Assembly (NCBI GenBank): GCA_964427965.1
Contig: CAYRWK010000001.1
Span: 1-42,417, forward strand
Reading direction: 5' to 3'
DNA length: 42,417 nt
Source of the DNA: CAYRWK01 sp964427965
Lineage (GTDB): Bacteria > Patescibacteriota > WWE3 > UBA101185 > UBA10185
Of this stretch, positions 9,033 through 17,301 are shown in pieces. The notes below the pieces were generated by a model, which was not told the DNA's origin, ran no database searches, and saw nothing but the letters and a program-made list of their open reading frames with translations. The translations under genes and the position numbers were made by a program. The stretch's first letter is position 1; the number at the start of each line of letters is the position of its first letter.

Positions 9033-9436
9033 AGGATACTTCCTTTCATTTCCACCTTATATTCATTTTCTGTTGGTTTAGAAGTTAATATGTAGATTTC
9101 ATGATAAACACTATCACCGCGCTTGTGCATGCCAGATGGGTCAAACTGGATTCTTATATCTTTAGATTCATTAGGACTAAGAGAAAATCCTCCAGTTGGT
9201 TCTAAAACCGTAGTACAACCACACGAAGTATACACACGAGGAATTTCCACTACCGAGTTACCGGAATTTTTGACAGTAACAGTGAAGATAGGCTTGTCAG
9301 TAAGGTTAATACTTTTAAGATCAATTTCTTTCGGTAATTCTAGAGGTAAAGATGTTTTTGAGCGATAAAGTATTAGGCCGAAGGCAAGTACCATCACTCC
9401 TACAAAAAGAAATAAGTATAACTTCTTGTTTTTCAT
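9029..9436 (-). CDS. DUF1573 family exported protein
   Basis: A 135-residue protein with an N-terminal membrane anchor and one Ig-like beta-sandwich of the DUF1573 family. The family signature is visible as YTSCGCTTV after the VEIPRVY strand, followed by LSPNESKDIRIQFDP. Function is not established for the family. The conserved SCGCT cysteines suggest metal or redox chemistry. It overlaps both neighbours by 4 bases. It is the second of two adjacent DUF1573 genes and probably arose by duplication. Confidence 0.8.
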   Translation of the reverse strand: MKNKKLYLFLFVGVMVLAFGLILYRSKTSLPLELPKEIDLKSINLTDKPIFTVTVKNSGNSVVEIPRVYTSCGCTTVLEPTGGFSLSPNESKDIRIQFDPSGMHKRGDSVYHEIYILTSKPTENEYKVEMKGSIL

Positions 9437-9975
9437 TTTGTAACCTCAGCCTCAAATGAAACTTGGATTAACGAATTACTTTTCATATTGGTACCCAGCA
9501 TTATATTTCTTTTAATGTAGCCAATTCCCTGAGGACCGTGTGCATTAGGATCAAAAGTTGCTTTTATTTTTACAGTTTCTCCGGGTTTTAAATTCTTACC
9601 TACTGTAAAATCTTGTGCACCTGCCATACCTTTCATAGTATATAAACCACTGACAGAACCATCCGCGTATAGTAGTTGTGCCTTAGTACAGCCACACGAT
9701 GTATATAGTTCCTTTAATAAGATATCCTCGTTTCCCGTGTTTGTTACCTCATAAAAGGCGTTAACAAGACCGTCCTTTTGGGATATAGTTCCAAAGTTGA
9801 AACTAGTCTGGTCTATCTTAACGGTGGAATTTGATAAAAACCCGTTATCGTTTACCGTTGTCGCACTAATTTTTTGAGAACTACTTTGAGTCACAAGTAT
9901 TACTCCTAAAATTACGATAGTAGGAAGTACTACAAGAAACAAAACGGGTTTAATTGTATTAAAAAAATCTTTCAT
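9433..9975 (-). CDS. DUF1573 family exported protein
   Basis: A 180-residue protein with an N-terminal hydrophobic anchor (about 12-28) and a DUF1573-type domain: VKIDQTSFNFGTISQKDG, then YTSCGCTKAQL, then LKPGETVKIKATFDP. It is longer than its neighbour, with an insertion between the SCGCT motif and the next strand (VSGLYTMKGMAGAQ). Located outside the membrane by its anchor. It probably works with the thioredoxin-CcdA protein encoded two genes downstream; this is inferred from the operon. Confidence 0.85.
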   Translation of the reverse strand: MKDFFNTIKPVLFLVVLPTIVILGVILVTQSSSQKISATTVNDNGFLSNSTVKIDQTSFNFGTISQKDGLVNAFYEVTNTGNEDILLKELYTSCGCTKAQLLYADGSVSGLYTMKGMAGAQDFTVGKNLKPGETVKIKATFDPNAHGPQGIGYIKRNIMLGTNMKSNSLIQVSFEAEVTK

Positions 9976-9987
9976 AATTACTCCTTT

Positions 9988-10887
9988 TTAAACTCCACAT
10001 CCACCACTACCTTTTGCAGGTTGAGGAATGGATTTAATTTGAGATCTGGTTTGTCTATAACCAGAAGCGCTGGAATATTTGGCACTTAACACTTCGGCAG
10101 GATCTACTTTATCTATGGAGGTTCCGTTTTCTGAAAAATATACTGCTAAATCTTGGTAGGTTTGTGGAAACCAGATACTGTTAACTTGCAATGCTACCTT
10201 ATAAGCTTCTTCTTGGGAGACTCCATTTTGTGCCATTAGTTCCAATAACCCAAGCATTGCTATTCCATGATTGCAGTCAGGAAAATGCGTGGAATTATTG
10301 CAACATGGTCTAAAAATGTTTTTAGACATATCCTCAACCATCTTTTGTTGTTCAGCATCTAAAACTACATAATTAGACTTGCTAAAATAATTCATCGCAT
10401 TACCTTTAGAAAGTGTCCAACCACCGGTACTAGCATAGTTTCCAGCTTGCGTTGGATCTTGCATGATTTCGCCTTTATCCAATACTGCATTTTTGTTTGC
10501 TAAACCAAATGCCCATAATAAATTCAAAATCAATCTTGAATTATTCTCAGTCATTGTTATGTTTTCAACATTTCCATCAATTAATGCTTTGTCCTCATCA
10601 GATAATGATCCCATCACAGAATCAAATTTAGTTTTGTCTATTACTCCGTCAGCTACTATTCTTTTACCAAAATCACCCCAAGAGATTGGTAGTACAACTT
10701 TTGTTACTGGTTGGACGGTAATCACCTTGTTCGGTATGGTATTAATAGAAGATGCAGTAAGCTTATTAGTACCGGCTACATTAGATTGCCTTTTAGGTGT
10801 AATCCTTATTCCAATAGAGAAAAAGTAATTGAATAGAAACAAAAATATGATTACAGCGCTCAATAAAAGCCACTTATACGTTTTCAT
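9988..10887 (-). CDS. Secreted or anchored Cys-rich protein of unknown function in the copper operon
   Basis: The product is 299 residues. An N-terminal membrane segment (about 5-24) is followed by a mostly helical region. The striking motif is FRPCCNNSTHFPDCNHG, with three Cys and two His near residue 195, a likely metal-binding or redox site. The protein ends in SGGCGV. I do not recognise the family. It is the first gene of the operon running to 7363. Transcription appears to start 6 bases before the ATG, at a promoter with the copper-island box. A copper-binding or thiol-exchange role is plausible from residues and neighbours only. Confidence 0.6.
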   Translation of the reverse strand: MKTYKWLLLSAVIIFLFLFNYFFSIGIRITPKRQSNVAGTNKLTASSINTIPNKVITVQPVTKVVLPISWGDFGKRIVADGVIDKTKFDSVMGSLSDEDKALIDGNVENITMTENNSRLILNLLWAFGLANKNAVLDKGEIMQDPTQAGNYASTGGWTLSKGNAMNYFSKSNYVVLDAEQQKMVEDMSKNIFRPCCNNSTHFPDCNHGIAMLGLLELMAQNGVSQEEAYKVALQVNSIWFPQTYQDLAVYFSENGTSIDKVDPAEVLSAKYSSASGYRQTRSQIKSIPQPAKGSGGCGV

Positions 10888-10893
10888 ACTGTT

Positions 10894-10927
10894 ATTATGG
10901 ATTATGAGTATTAAAGAACTTATGAAG
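10894..10927 (-). promoter_or_regulatory. Promoter with response-regulator box for the DUF1573/CcdA operon
   Basis: The minus strand has TCTTCATAAGTTCTTTAATA (10907-10927 region). Its TAAGTT lies 17 bp upstream of a CATAAT -10 (10894-10899), and the ATG follows after 6 bases. The second half-repeat is weaker than in other copies. The box overlaps the stop codon region of the histidine kinase gene upstream. Confidence 0.55.
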
Positions 10928-12311
10928 ACAGATTGAGTGTAATAGTGAAGGTAGTACCTACTCCTTTTTTGCTCTCAACTTTAATCGAACCATCATGCGC
11001 CTTTATTATTGAATCTGTTATAGCTAATCCCAAACCGTGGCCAGCAATATTCTTGTTCTGTTCGGTACGGTAAAATCTGTTAAATATATCTTCCTGTTGT
11101 GCCGGGTCTATTCCAATACCCGTATCGTTAACACTTATAATCGCTTGGTTGCCTTTCTTATGGAGTTCTATGTTAATAGTTCCCTTTTCAGGTGTGAATT
11201 TAACTGCATTATCAACAATATTGTAAACTGCTTGATATAGCTTTTCTTCTTTTCCAAGAACAAATATATTATCGTCAACGTACGCTTCTATTTTCAAACT
11301 TTTAGGCGAGGCCATATACTGCGAAACGTTCTTAATTTCAGTCAGTAATTGGGATAAATTTATTTTTTTAAATGTTTTAGGCAAGTCGGTACTTTGTGAC
11401 CAAGCAAAATCCATTAGACTTATCATATTGGTAGATAATTTATCAATTTGACTTAGAGTTTGTTTGATTGATTGTTGGTACTCTTCATTACTTCGCTCTT
11501 TGGATAAAGTAACTTCAGAATTACTTTTCATTACAGACAACGGCGTTTTAATTTCGTGAGCCATTTCACCTAAAAACTGGCGTTCAAGATTAAAGGCTTT
11601 ACCTAATCTATCTAGTAAAGAATTAAAGTTTGTAACTAATATTTCAGTCTCTTCAGAACTTATAGGCAGGTTAATACGTCTTGATAAATTTTCAGATGTT
11701 ATTTTATTAATATCTTTACCTAGTTTGGTAATTGGATCAGTGGCAGATTTTGCTAAAAGATATCCTACTAGAATTGCGGGAGCAATGATGAAGAATAAAA
11801 CGAGGATTCCTATATTTCTTAACTGTCCTAATGTTTTTTCATAAACATCTATTGGGTGCCCCATTACAACTGCTCCCAACGCGGTATCAGTATTTTTTAT
11901 TGGATATGCTATTACCCTCATTGTGAAATCACCTATTTTCCTTTGTGTATACATAGGGGCATTACTTTCGACGGCTTGCTTCGATAAACTTTGAAAATTA
12001 GAGGCATTACCATCAGTGTTAAAACCTTGAATATCAACAATTTCAACGAATATCCCAGGAACTTCTTTTTGACTCAAACTCAATATATCTTTAGTTTGTG
12101 TATCGTGTGTGCTGTTAGTGTTCAAAGCAACACTGTATGCTATTTGAGAAGCGTGTATTGACAATGATCTGCCTGTTTCGAAGGTAAGATAACGCTGGGT
12201 CAAAAGATAAAAACTAGCAAACAAAACAATGGCAATGACAAATATAATCAACGCGTACCATAATGTTAACTGTTTTCTTATACTTAGTTTTTTAAGCTGT
12301 AGTTTAATCAT
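10920..12311 (-). CDS. Two-component sensor histidine kinase (CusS/CopS-like)
   Basis: The product is 463 residues. Two transmembrane helices (about 16-38 and 168-190) bracket an extracytoplasmic sensor region of about 125 residues. A HAMP domain comes next, then HisKA with the phospho-accepting His in EMAHEIKTPLS, then the HATPase region with the N box (DNAVKFTP), DTGIGI and GHGLGL. It should sense a metal or envelope signal and phosphorylate the adjacent regulator. Its start overlaps the regulator stop by 4 bases (ATGA). Copper sensing is inferred from the surrounding genes; the sensor domain has no obvious metal motif. Confidence 0.9.
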   Translation of the reverse strand: MIKLQLKKLSIRKQLTLWYALIIFVIAIVLFASFYLLTQRYLTFETGRSLSIHASQIAYSVALNTNSTHDTQTKDILSLSQKEVPGIFVEIVDIQGFNTDGNASNFQSLSKQAVESNAPMYTQRKIGDFTMRVIAYPIKNTDTALGAVVMGHPIDVYEKTLGQLRNIGILVLFFIIAPAILVGYLLAKSATDPITKLGKDINKITSENLSRRINLPISSEETEILVTNFNSLLDRLGKAFNLERQFLGEMAHEIKTPLSVMKSNSEVTLSKERSNEEYQQSIKQTLSQIDKLSTNMISLMDFAWSQSTDLPKTFKKINLSQLLTEIKNVSQYMASPKSLKIEAYVDDNIFVLGKEEKLYQAVYNIVDNAVKFTPEKGTINIELHKKGNQAIISVNDTGIGIDPAQQEDIFNRFYRTEQNKNIAGHGLGLAITDSIIKAHDGSIKVESKKGVGTTFTITLNLSS

Positions 12312-12982
12312 TCTTTAGTAGAAAGTTTAAAACCGACCCCATAAACGGTTTGTATTAATTTTACTTTTCCAGGCAAATCAATTTTTTTTCGCAGGGTGCC
12401 TATAAGTACATCAACAATATTGCTGTTTCCCGTGTAGCTTGTATCCCAGACATGATCCAAAATCATTGTCCTTGTGACTACACCGTCCTTATTCTTTGCC
12501 ATTAATTCCAGAATGGAAAATTCTTTTGGTGTTAGTTCTATTTTCTCTGAACCTCTTGTAACCTCGTGTTTGAATAAATCTACTTTTAAATCATCAATTT
12601 CTAAAACAGGGAGTTCTATTTGATCTTTTCTTTTTAATAAAGCTTTTACGCGTACAAATAACTCAATTACGCTGAAGGGTTTTGTTAAATAGTCATCTGC
12701 ACCGGTATTAAAACCTTCCACCTTGTCTTCTATTTGTGATTTTGCTGTAAGCATTAAAACAGGGACATTAATGCCTTTCTCCCTAAGATTTTTACAAATT
12801 GTAATCCCATCCATTTTGGGTAACATCAAATCCAGTATTATTAGGTCGTAAGGCTCCGTTTCAGCCATAAAACTACCCTCTTCCCCATCCAAAGCTACGT
12901 CTACAGCGTAACCTTGTTCAGTAAGCCCCTTTTTAAGATTTTCAGCGAGATCCTTTTCGTCTTCCACAATAAGTAAACGCAT
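12308..12982 (-). CDS. OmpR-family response regulator (CusR/CopR-like)
   Basis: The product is 224 residues. A receiver domain has the acidic pocket (VEDEKD), the phospho-Asp at about 51 (LDLMLPKMDG) and the conserved Lys in LTKPFS. A C-terminal winged-helix DNA-binding domain follows (LTPKEFSILELMAKN, SNIVDVLIGTLRKKI). It is the best candidate to bind the TCATA direct repeats found five times in this island. TAAAAT (12989-12994) lies 6 bases before the ATG, so the message looks leaderless. It is transcribed divergently from the ArsR-type gene. Confidence 0.92.
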   Translation of the reverse strand: MRLLIVEDEKDLAENLKKGLTEQGYAVDVALDGEEGSFMAETEPYDLIILDLMLPKMDGITICKNLREKGINVPVLMLTAKSQIEDKVEGFNTGADDYLTKPFSVIELFVRVKALLKRKDQIELPVLEIDDLKVDLFKHEVTRGSEKIELTPKEFSILELMAKNKDGVVTRTMILDHVWDTSYTGNSNIVDVLIGTLRKKIDLPGKVKLIQTVYGVGFKLSTKE

Positions 12983-13020
12983 GCATGTATTTTATCGCAT
13001 AAATACTATTAATTGGAAAG

Positions 13021-13038
13021 CTTGTGAAAATTCACAAG
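13021..13038. promoter_or_regulatory. Palindromic operator candidate between divergent regulators
   Basis: CTTGTGAA-AA-TTCACAAG is a perfect 8-bp inverted repeat in the 88-base gap between the response regulator and the ArsR-type gene. It is the kind of dyad an ArsR-family dimer binds. Autoregulation by the adjacent ArsR protein is a reasonable guess. Confidence 0.5.
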
Positions 13039-13039
13039 A

Positions 13040-13060
13040 TCTTCATAAGTTTTTTTGTAT
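13040..13060 (+). promoter_or_regulatory. Copper-island response-regulator box upstream of the ArsR gene
   Basis: TCTTCATAAGTTTTTTTGTA keeps the first half of the box perfectly and loses the second. It lies directly before TATTAT (13058-13063) and the GTG start at 13071. The distance to the -10 differs from the other four copies, so the effect may be repression or it may act on the divergent promoter. Confidence 0.45.
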
Positions 13061-13070
13061 TATATATGTC

Positions 13071-13364
13071 GTGGAACCAGATATTTCTAAAGCCCAAACA
13101 ATATTCAAAATTCTTTGTAACAAACACAGAATAGAAGTAATACAACGACTAGCTAAGAAAGATAGTTATGTAGGAGAACTCGCGGAGTGTATTAAAGTAA
13201 AATCCTCAAAAGTTTCTAAGCAAATATCCTATCTTAAGAAACTTGGTTATGTATCTGGGCACAAATCAGGACTAAAAACATACTATCATTTGGAAAGTAA
13301 AAGTTTGCCGGGTTTAATTAAATACGTTGAAAACAGCACGCTTTTCCACAATAGATTTTCATGA
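13071..13364 (+). CDS. ArsR/SmtB-type winged-helix regulator
   Basis: The product is 97 residues with a typical ArsR HTH: FKILCNKHRIEVIQRLAKKD, then GELAECIKVKSSKVSKQISYLKKLGYV, then a wing with KTYYHL. The open frame extends upstream to 12981. I place the start at GTG 13071 because this family begins just before the first helix and TATTAT sits 7 bases upstream, as in other leaderless genes here. No clear metal-binding cysteine pair is visible in the recognition helices (one Cys in each of two places), so the signal is unknown. It sits between the two-component genes and the copB-type operon. Confidence 0.8.
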   Translation: MEPDISKAQTIFKILCNKHRIEVIQRLAKKDSYVGELAECIKVKSSKVSKQISYLKKLGYVSGHKSGLKTYYHLESKSLPGLIKYVENSTLFHNRFS

Positions 13365-13390
13365 GTTTCTAATAACCATAAATCTATAAT
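13356..13390 (+). promoter_or_regulatory. Promoter with response-regulator box for the copB-type operon
   Basis: TTTTCATGAGTTTCTAATAA (13356-13376 region) is a two-mismatch relative of the island box. TGAGTT occupies the -35 position 17 bp before a consensus TATAAT (13385-13390), and the ATG of the DUF2933 gene follows after 6 bases. The box overlaps the ArsR stop codon. Confidence 0.55.
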
Positions 13391-13396
13391 GAGTCC

Positions 13397-13561
13397 ATGA
13401 CAAACAAAATAAATAAGACTTTATTAATATGCATTGCTGTAGCCGTATTAGGTTTAGTTATGGTTTTTGTATTCAAAGCGTCACCATTATTTACCTTGGC
13501 CATACTACTTTGTCCTTTAATGCATGTGTTCATGATGTCTGGTGGGGAGCATAAACACTAA
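13397..13561 (+). CDS. DUF2933-like mini membrane protein
   Basis: A 54-residue protein: one or two transmembrane helices, followed by CPLMHVFMM and a His-rich end (GGEHKH). This matches the DUF2933 pattern (LCPLMHLFM plus HGGH tail) of small proteins that recur in copper-resistance operons; the function is unknown. The Met/His/Cys content suggests Cu(I) contact. TATAAT 6 bases upstream and an island box give it the promoter of the operon that continues into the CopB-like ATPase. Confidence 0.75.
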   Translation: MTNKINKTLLICIAVAVLGLVMVFVFKASPLFTLAILLCPLMHVFMMSGGEHKH

Positions 13562-13603
13562 ATCATAGAGTTGTGCGGTATCATTAATCCAAGGAGATTA
13601 TTT

Positions 13604-15769
13604 ATGAATAAAATGAATCACGAGGATATGGAGCATAACCATCACAATATGCAAGATATGCCGGGTATGGAACACTCAGACCAACAAGATATGAGTAAGA
13701 TGAAACCAAACGATTCTATGGATCACAGTGTCCATAAGATGAGCTCAATGAGTCACGAGGACCATGAAAAAGCCATGACTGACCCAAACATGGCAGCTTT
13801 TATGGAAAAAGACATGAGGAATAGATTCCTTTGGTCATTACTCCTGACAATACCTGCATTAATGTACTCACCTGTTTTTACAAATATTTTTAAAATCAAT
13901 TTACCCACACCCATTCCTCAAAACTGGATATTATTTATTCTTACTACACCTGTTGTATTTAAATTTGGGTCAATATTTCCTGTCGGTGCCTATAAAGCGC
14001 TGAAAAATAAAACATTAAATATGATGGTTCTGATAGCTGTTGGTGTGCTGGCAGCTTACCTGTTTAGCGTATACATCACGCTGTTTATTGGTGGAGAAAC
14101 TTTCTTTGAAGCGGCTGCGATGCTTGTTACTTTCGTGCTTTTCGGACATTGGATGGAAATGAAATCTCGAAGAGGTACCTCGGAAGCATTACGAGCACTA
14201 TTTGATTTAGTCCCACCTCAAGCACGTGTAATGCGAGACGGTAAGGAAGTAATGATTTCCACAGCCGAAGTTGTAGTCGGCGATACTCTGATTCTAAAGC
14301 CGGGAGATAAAGTTCCTGTTGATGGCGAAGTTCTTAGTGGAGAATCTTCTGTAGACGAATCCCTTGTCACTGGGGAGTCAATTCCAGTTTCTAAAAAAAT
14401 CGGTGATAGAGTTATTGGCGGTTCCATAAATCAATCTGGATCATTAACTTTTAAAACAACTAAAGTGGGAAGTGACACAGCTCTCGCTCAGATTGTAAAG
14501 TTAGTAGAAGTAGCTCAAAACTCTAAAGCACCTGGACAAAGAATTGCAGATAAAGCCGCACAGTACTTGGTAATATTAGCTGTAGGAGCTGGAATAATTA
14601 CATTTGTATATTGGTACTTTATTAGCGGACAAACACTATTATTAGCCTTAACATTCGCAGTTTCTGCAATAGTTATTGCCTGTCCAGATGCGTTAGGTTT
14701 AGCAACCCCTACGGCTGTAGCAGTAGGCACAGGAATTGGCGCCAAACACAATATTCTTATTAAAAACGCATCTACTCTTGAACAAACATCAAAAATTCAA
14801 GCTGTGGTTATGGACAAGACAGGTACACTTACAGAAGGTAAACCTGTTGTTACTGATGTTAAAGCTGCAAACGGTTTCGACGAAAATGAAGTATTAAGAC
14901 TAACTAGTGCTGTTGAAGCAAAATCAGGGCATCCTTTAAGTAAAGCTGTCTTGGAAGAAATTCGTAAAAGAAACATTTTGATACCAGAAAGTATAAAGGA
15001 CTTTAAAAATCTATCGGGACTTGGTGTTGAAGCCATTGTTGAAGATAAGCAGGTATTAGTTGGTACAGAAAGACTTATGAAAGAACGCAATGTCGATATT
15101 GTCCCAATTCAACAGGATATCAATAATCTATTAGATCAAGGTAAAACTCTAATGATCGTGTCTGTTGAAGGAAAAGTCGCAGGTGTAATAGCAGTTGCGG
15201 ATGTAATAAAACCAACTGCTAAAAGAACCATACAGTTAATGAAAGAGCTCGGATTAGAAGTAGCAATGATCACAGGCGATAACAAGAAAACAGCCGAATC
15301 CATTGCAAAGGATATAGGGATAACAAGAGTATTTTCTGAAGTATTGCCAGAAGACAAAGCGAAATATGTTAAGCAACTTCAAAGCGAAGGAAAGTTTGTT
15401 GCAATGGTTGGAGACGGCGTGAATGATGCGCCTGCATTGGCTCAGGCTGATATAGGGATTGCGATCGGTGCTGGAACCGATGTAGCAATAGAAACTGCTG
15501 ATATTGTCTTAATGAAATCAGATCCTGGAGACATTTTAAATGCAATTAAGTTAAGTAAAGCCACTGTTCGTAAAATGAAACAAAATCTTGTATGGGCGAG
15601 CGTGTACAACGTGTTAGCAATACCTGTAGCGGCTGGGGCTTTATACACTACCTATGGTATTACTTTAAGACCTGAGTTTTCAGCACTTTTAATGTCAGCA
15701 TCTTCTATCATTGTTGCGACAAACGCGGTATTACTTAAGAGATCAGAATCAAGTTTAACTAATAATTAA
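13604..15769 (+). CDS. copB: CopB-like heavy-metal P1B-type ATPase with CPD motif
   Basis: The product is 721 residues. A cytoplasmic Met/His-rich N-terminus of about 75 residues (repeated MxHxxM/HxxM) replaces HMA domains, as in CopB- and SilP-type pumps. The core has phosphorylation site DKTGT, TGES in the actuator domain, and GDGVNDAP. The intramembrane motif reads ACPDALGLATPT, so CPD stands where CopA has CPC and typical CopB has CPH. The start is ATG 13604 with AAGGAG 7 bases before it; upstream in-frame codons lack a ribosome site. It probably exports Cu(I), Cu(II) or Ag; the changed third motif residue makes specificity uncertain. Not close to the copA in this window. Confidence 0.9.
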   Translation: MNKMNHEDMEHNHHNMQDMPGMEHSDQQDMSKMKPNDSMDHSVHKMSSMSHEDHEKAMTDPNMAAFMEKDMRNRFLWSLLLTIPALMYSPVFTNIFKINLPTPIPQNWILFILTTPVVFKFGSIFPVGAYKALKNKTLNMMVLIAVGVLAAYLFSVYITLFIGGETFFEAAAMLVTFVLFGHWMEMKSRRGTSEALRALFDLVPPQARVMRDGKEVMISTAEVVVGDTLILKPGDKVPVDGEVLSGESSVDESLVTGESIPVSKKIGDRVIGGSINQSGSLTFKTTKVGSDTALAQIVKLVEVAQNSKAPGQRIADKAAQYLVILAVGAGIITFVYWYFISGQTLLLALTFAVSAIVIACPDALGLATPTAVAVGTGIGAKHNILIKNASTLEQTSKIQAVVMDKTGTLTEGKPVVTDVKAANGFDENEVLRLTSAVEAKSGHPLSKAVLEEIRKRNILIPESIKDFKNLSGLGVEAIVEDKQVLVGTERLMKERNVDIVPIQQDINNLLDQGKTLMIVSVEGKVAGVIAVADVIKPTAKRTIQLMKELGLEVAMITGDNKKTAESIAKDIGITRVFSEVLPEDKAKYVKQLQSEGKFVAMVGDGVNDAPALAQADIGIAIGAGTDVAIETADIVLMKSDPGDILNAIKLSKATVRKMKQNLVWASVYNVLAIPVAAGALYTTYGITLRPEFSALLMSASSIIVATNAVLLKRSESSLTNN

Positions 15770-15787
15770 ATTCAGAAAGGAATTTAT

Positions 15788-16489
15788 ATGCTAAAGACTA
15801 AAATATTATTCGCAGCACTATTAATCGGTGGTGTGCTTTTTATAACTAAACCTACAGTCTTTGCTCAGGGAATGATGGGTGGATTTAATAACGGTGCTTC
15901 TGTATCCGAAGCAACAGTGGCCTCTACAGCTAAAGATGAGGCAGATGGAAAAGTCGTTTACGACAGATTAATGTCAAAGCAAGTGACTTGTGCAAATCTA
16001 ACCGACGATGAATTTGACGTACTTGGAGATTACTTTATGGGATTACGCTTAGGAGACACTGCATCTCATGCGTATATGAATAACATGATGAGTCGTATGA
16101 TGGGCGAAGATGGTGAAAAACAAATGCATATTGCCTTAGGTAAAAGGTTAAGTGGTTGTGATAATTCAACACCATTTCCTGCCAAAGGTGCTAATTTTCT
16201 ACCTATGATGGGTTTAGGTGGAATGATGGGAAGCAGTAACAACTTTTTTAATGGAGGTAATTCTATGATGGGGTATAACGGAGGGAACTGGTTCGGTCTA
16301 GGTTCAATATTTTACGTGGTGTTATGGGTATTAATCATCTTTGGGATATTCTTTGCCCTTAAGCGATTGTTAGCAAGTAAAGATACTAAACATGAAACTA
16401 AATCTGCGAAGGATATACTTGCTGAGAGATACGCAAAAGGAGAAATTGATAAAAAGGAATTTGAAGAGAAAAAGAAAGATCTAGCATAG
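15788..16489 (+). CDS. Met-rich secreted or membrane protein with C-terminal SHOCT domain
   Basis: The product is 233 residues. It has a signal peptide (about 1-27), an exterior domain rich in Met (MMSRMMGEDGEKQMHIALG) with two Cys, and Gly/Asn/Met-rich repeats (MMGLGGMMGSSNN). A single membrane helix (about 175-197) and a cytoplasmic SHOCT motif (ILAERYAKGEIDKKEFEEKK) complete it. The Met clusters are what is expected of an extracytoplasmic Cu(I) binder. It follows the CopB-like gene by 18 bases with an AGAAAGGAA ribosome site, in the same operon. Function is inferred. Confidence 0.75.
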   Translation: MLKTKILFAALLIGGVLFITKPTVFAQGMMGGFNNGASVSEATVASTAKDEADGKVVYDRLMSKQVTCANLTDDEFDVLGDYFMGLRLGDTASHAYMNNMMSRMMGEDGEKQMHIALGKRLSGCDNSTPFPAKGANFLPMMGLGGMMGSSNNFFNGGNSMMGYNGGNWFGLGSIFYVVLWVLIIFGIFFALKRLLASKDTKHETKSAKDILAERYAKGEIDKKEFEEKKKDLA

Positions 16490-16619
16490 CCTAGTTGCCT
16501 TTCTGTTTCCCATAAATTCTGTTTATTCAATAAAACAATCCTGTGTAATTACATTGTAATGATACCCTAAAGAATTAGTAAACTAACTATGAATAGATAT
16601 AGTTGGTAGTTTCTTATGT

Positions 16620-17300
16620 TTATATTGATGATTTATCGGTTTCAAGATACTTTTTATTTCTAACGAAGGTCATAAATGCGTTTGTTCCATAGAATTGGGT
16701 TAACCATACCGAATCGAATAATCCTGGAACGTTCGCAAAGCCGTATAAAAAAACATTATCGTATTTTCCTAGTTTCCACCTTATTAAAGGTAACAAATCT
16801 TGGTGTTTTGCTAAAAGTTCCTTTCCGGAGATTACAAAATGTCTTAATACGTGACTATCTGGGAGAGTTTTACCCGATTCTATATATAACAACCCTTTAA
16901 CTATTTTATCCAATATGCAGTGAATACGTTTCCAATCTTCTTCAGGCATTTTTATTGCAGTGCGTTGACCTAAAAATATATTACTAGGACTTAGTAAATC
17001 AACTTCCTGCATTTTGTTAAACATATACTCAGCTAGTTTTTTATCGTAGCTAATAGATCTTCGAATCTTCGTTTCAAATAAAGTGTTTGCTGTGATGGAT
17101 TTATCCATTGCAAACGCAACCATATGATCTCTGAAGAAAGGCTCATCTTTTGAAAATTCCTGATTACATTTTTCGCAACAGGGAACTGTTTTAAGCTGTA
17201 ACCCCTTTATGTTTGGAAACAAACCTTGTGGAGGCACGTGATCTTTTGTTGTCGCTACGCTTCCACAATACACACATGTTTTCACAACTCTTATAGTCAT
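16620..17300 (-). CDS. HNH-type endonuclease-like protein
   Basis: The product is 226 residues. The N-terminal 70 residues carry a zinc-knuckle HNH pattern: CVYCG, then TTKDHVPPQGLF, then CCEKCNQEFSKDE. The rest is an unknown helical region of about 150 residues. Such proteins cut DNA or RNA with a single metal ion. The ATG follows the upstream gene's TGA with one base between, so the two are co-translated. The partner has a HEPN-type motif, so the pair may be a defence or toxin module. There is no evidence of homing into an intron here. Confidence 0.7.
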   Translation of the reverse strand: MTIRVVKTCVYCGSVATTKDHVPPQGLFPNIKGLQLKTVPCCEKCNQEFSKDEPFFRDHMVAFAMDKSITANTLFETKIRRSISYDKKLAEYMFNKMQEVDLLSPSNIFLGQRTAIKMPEEDWKRIHCILDKIVKGLLYIESGKTLPDSHVLRHFVISGKELLAKHQDLLPLIRWKLGKYDNVFLYGFANVPGLFDSVWLTQFYGTNAFMTFVRNKKYLETDKSSI

Positions 17301-17301
17301 T

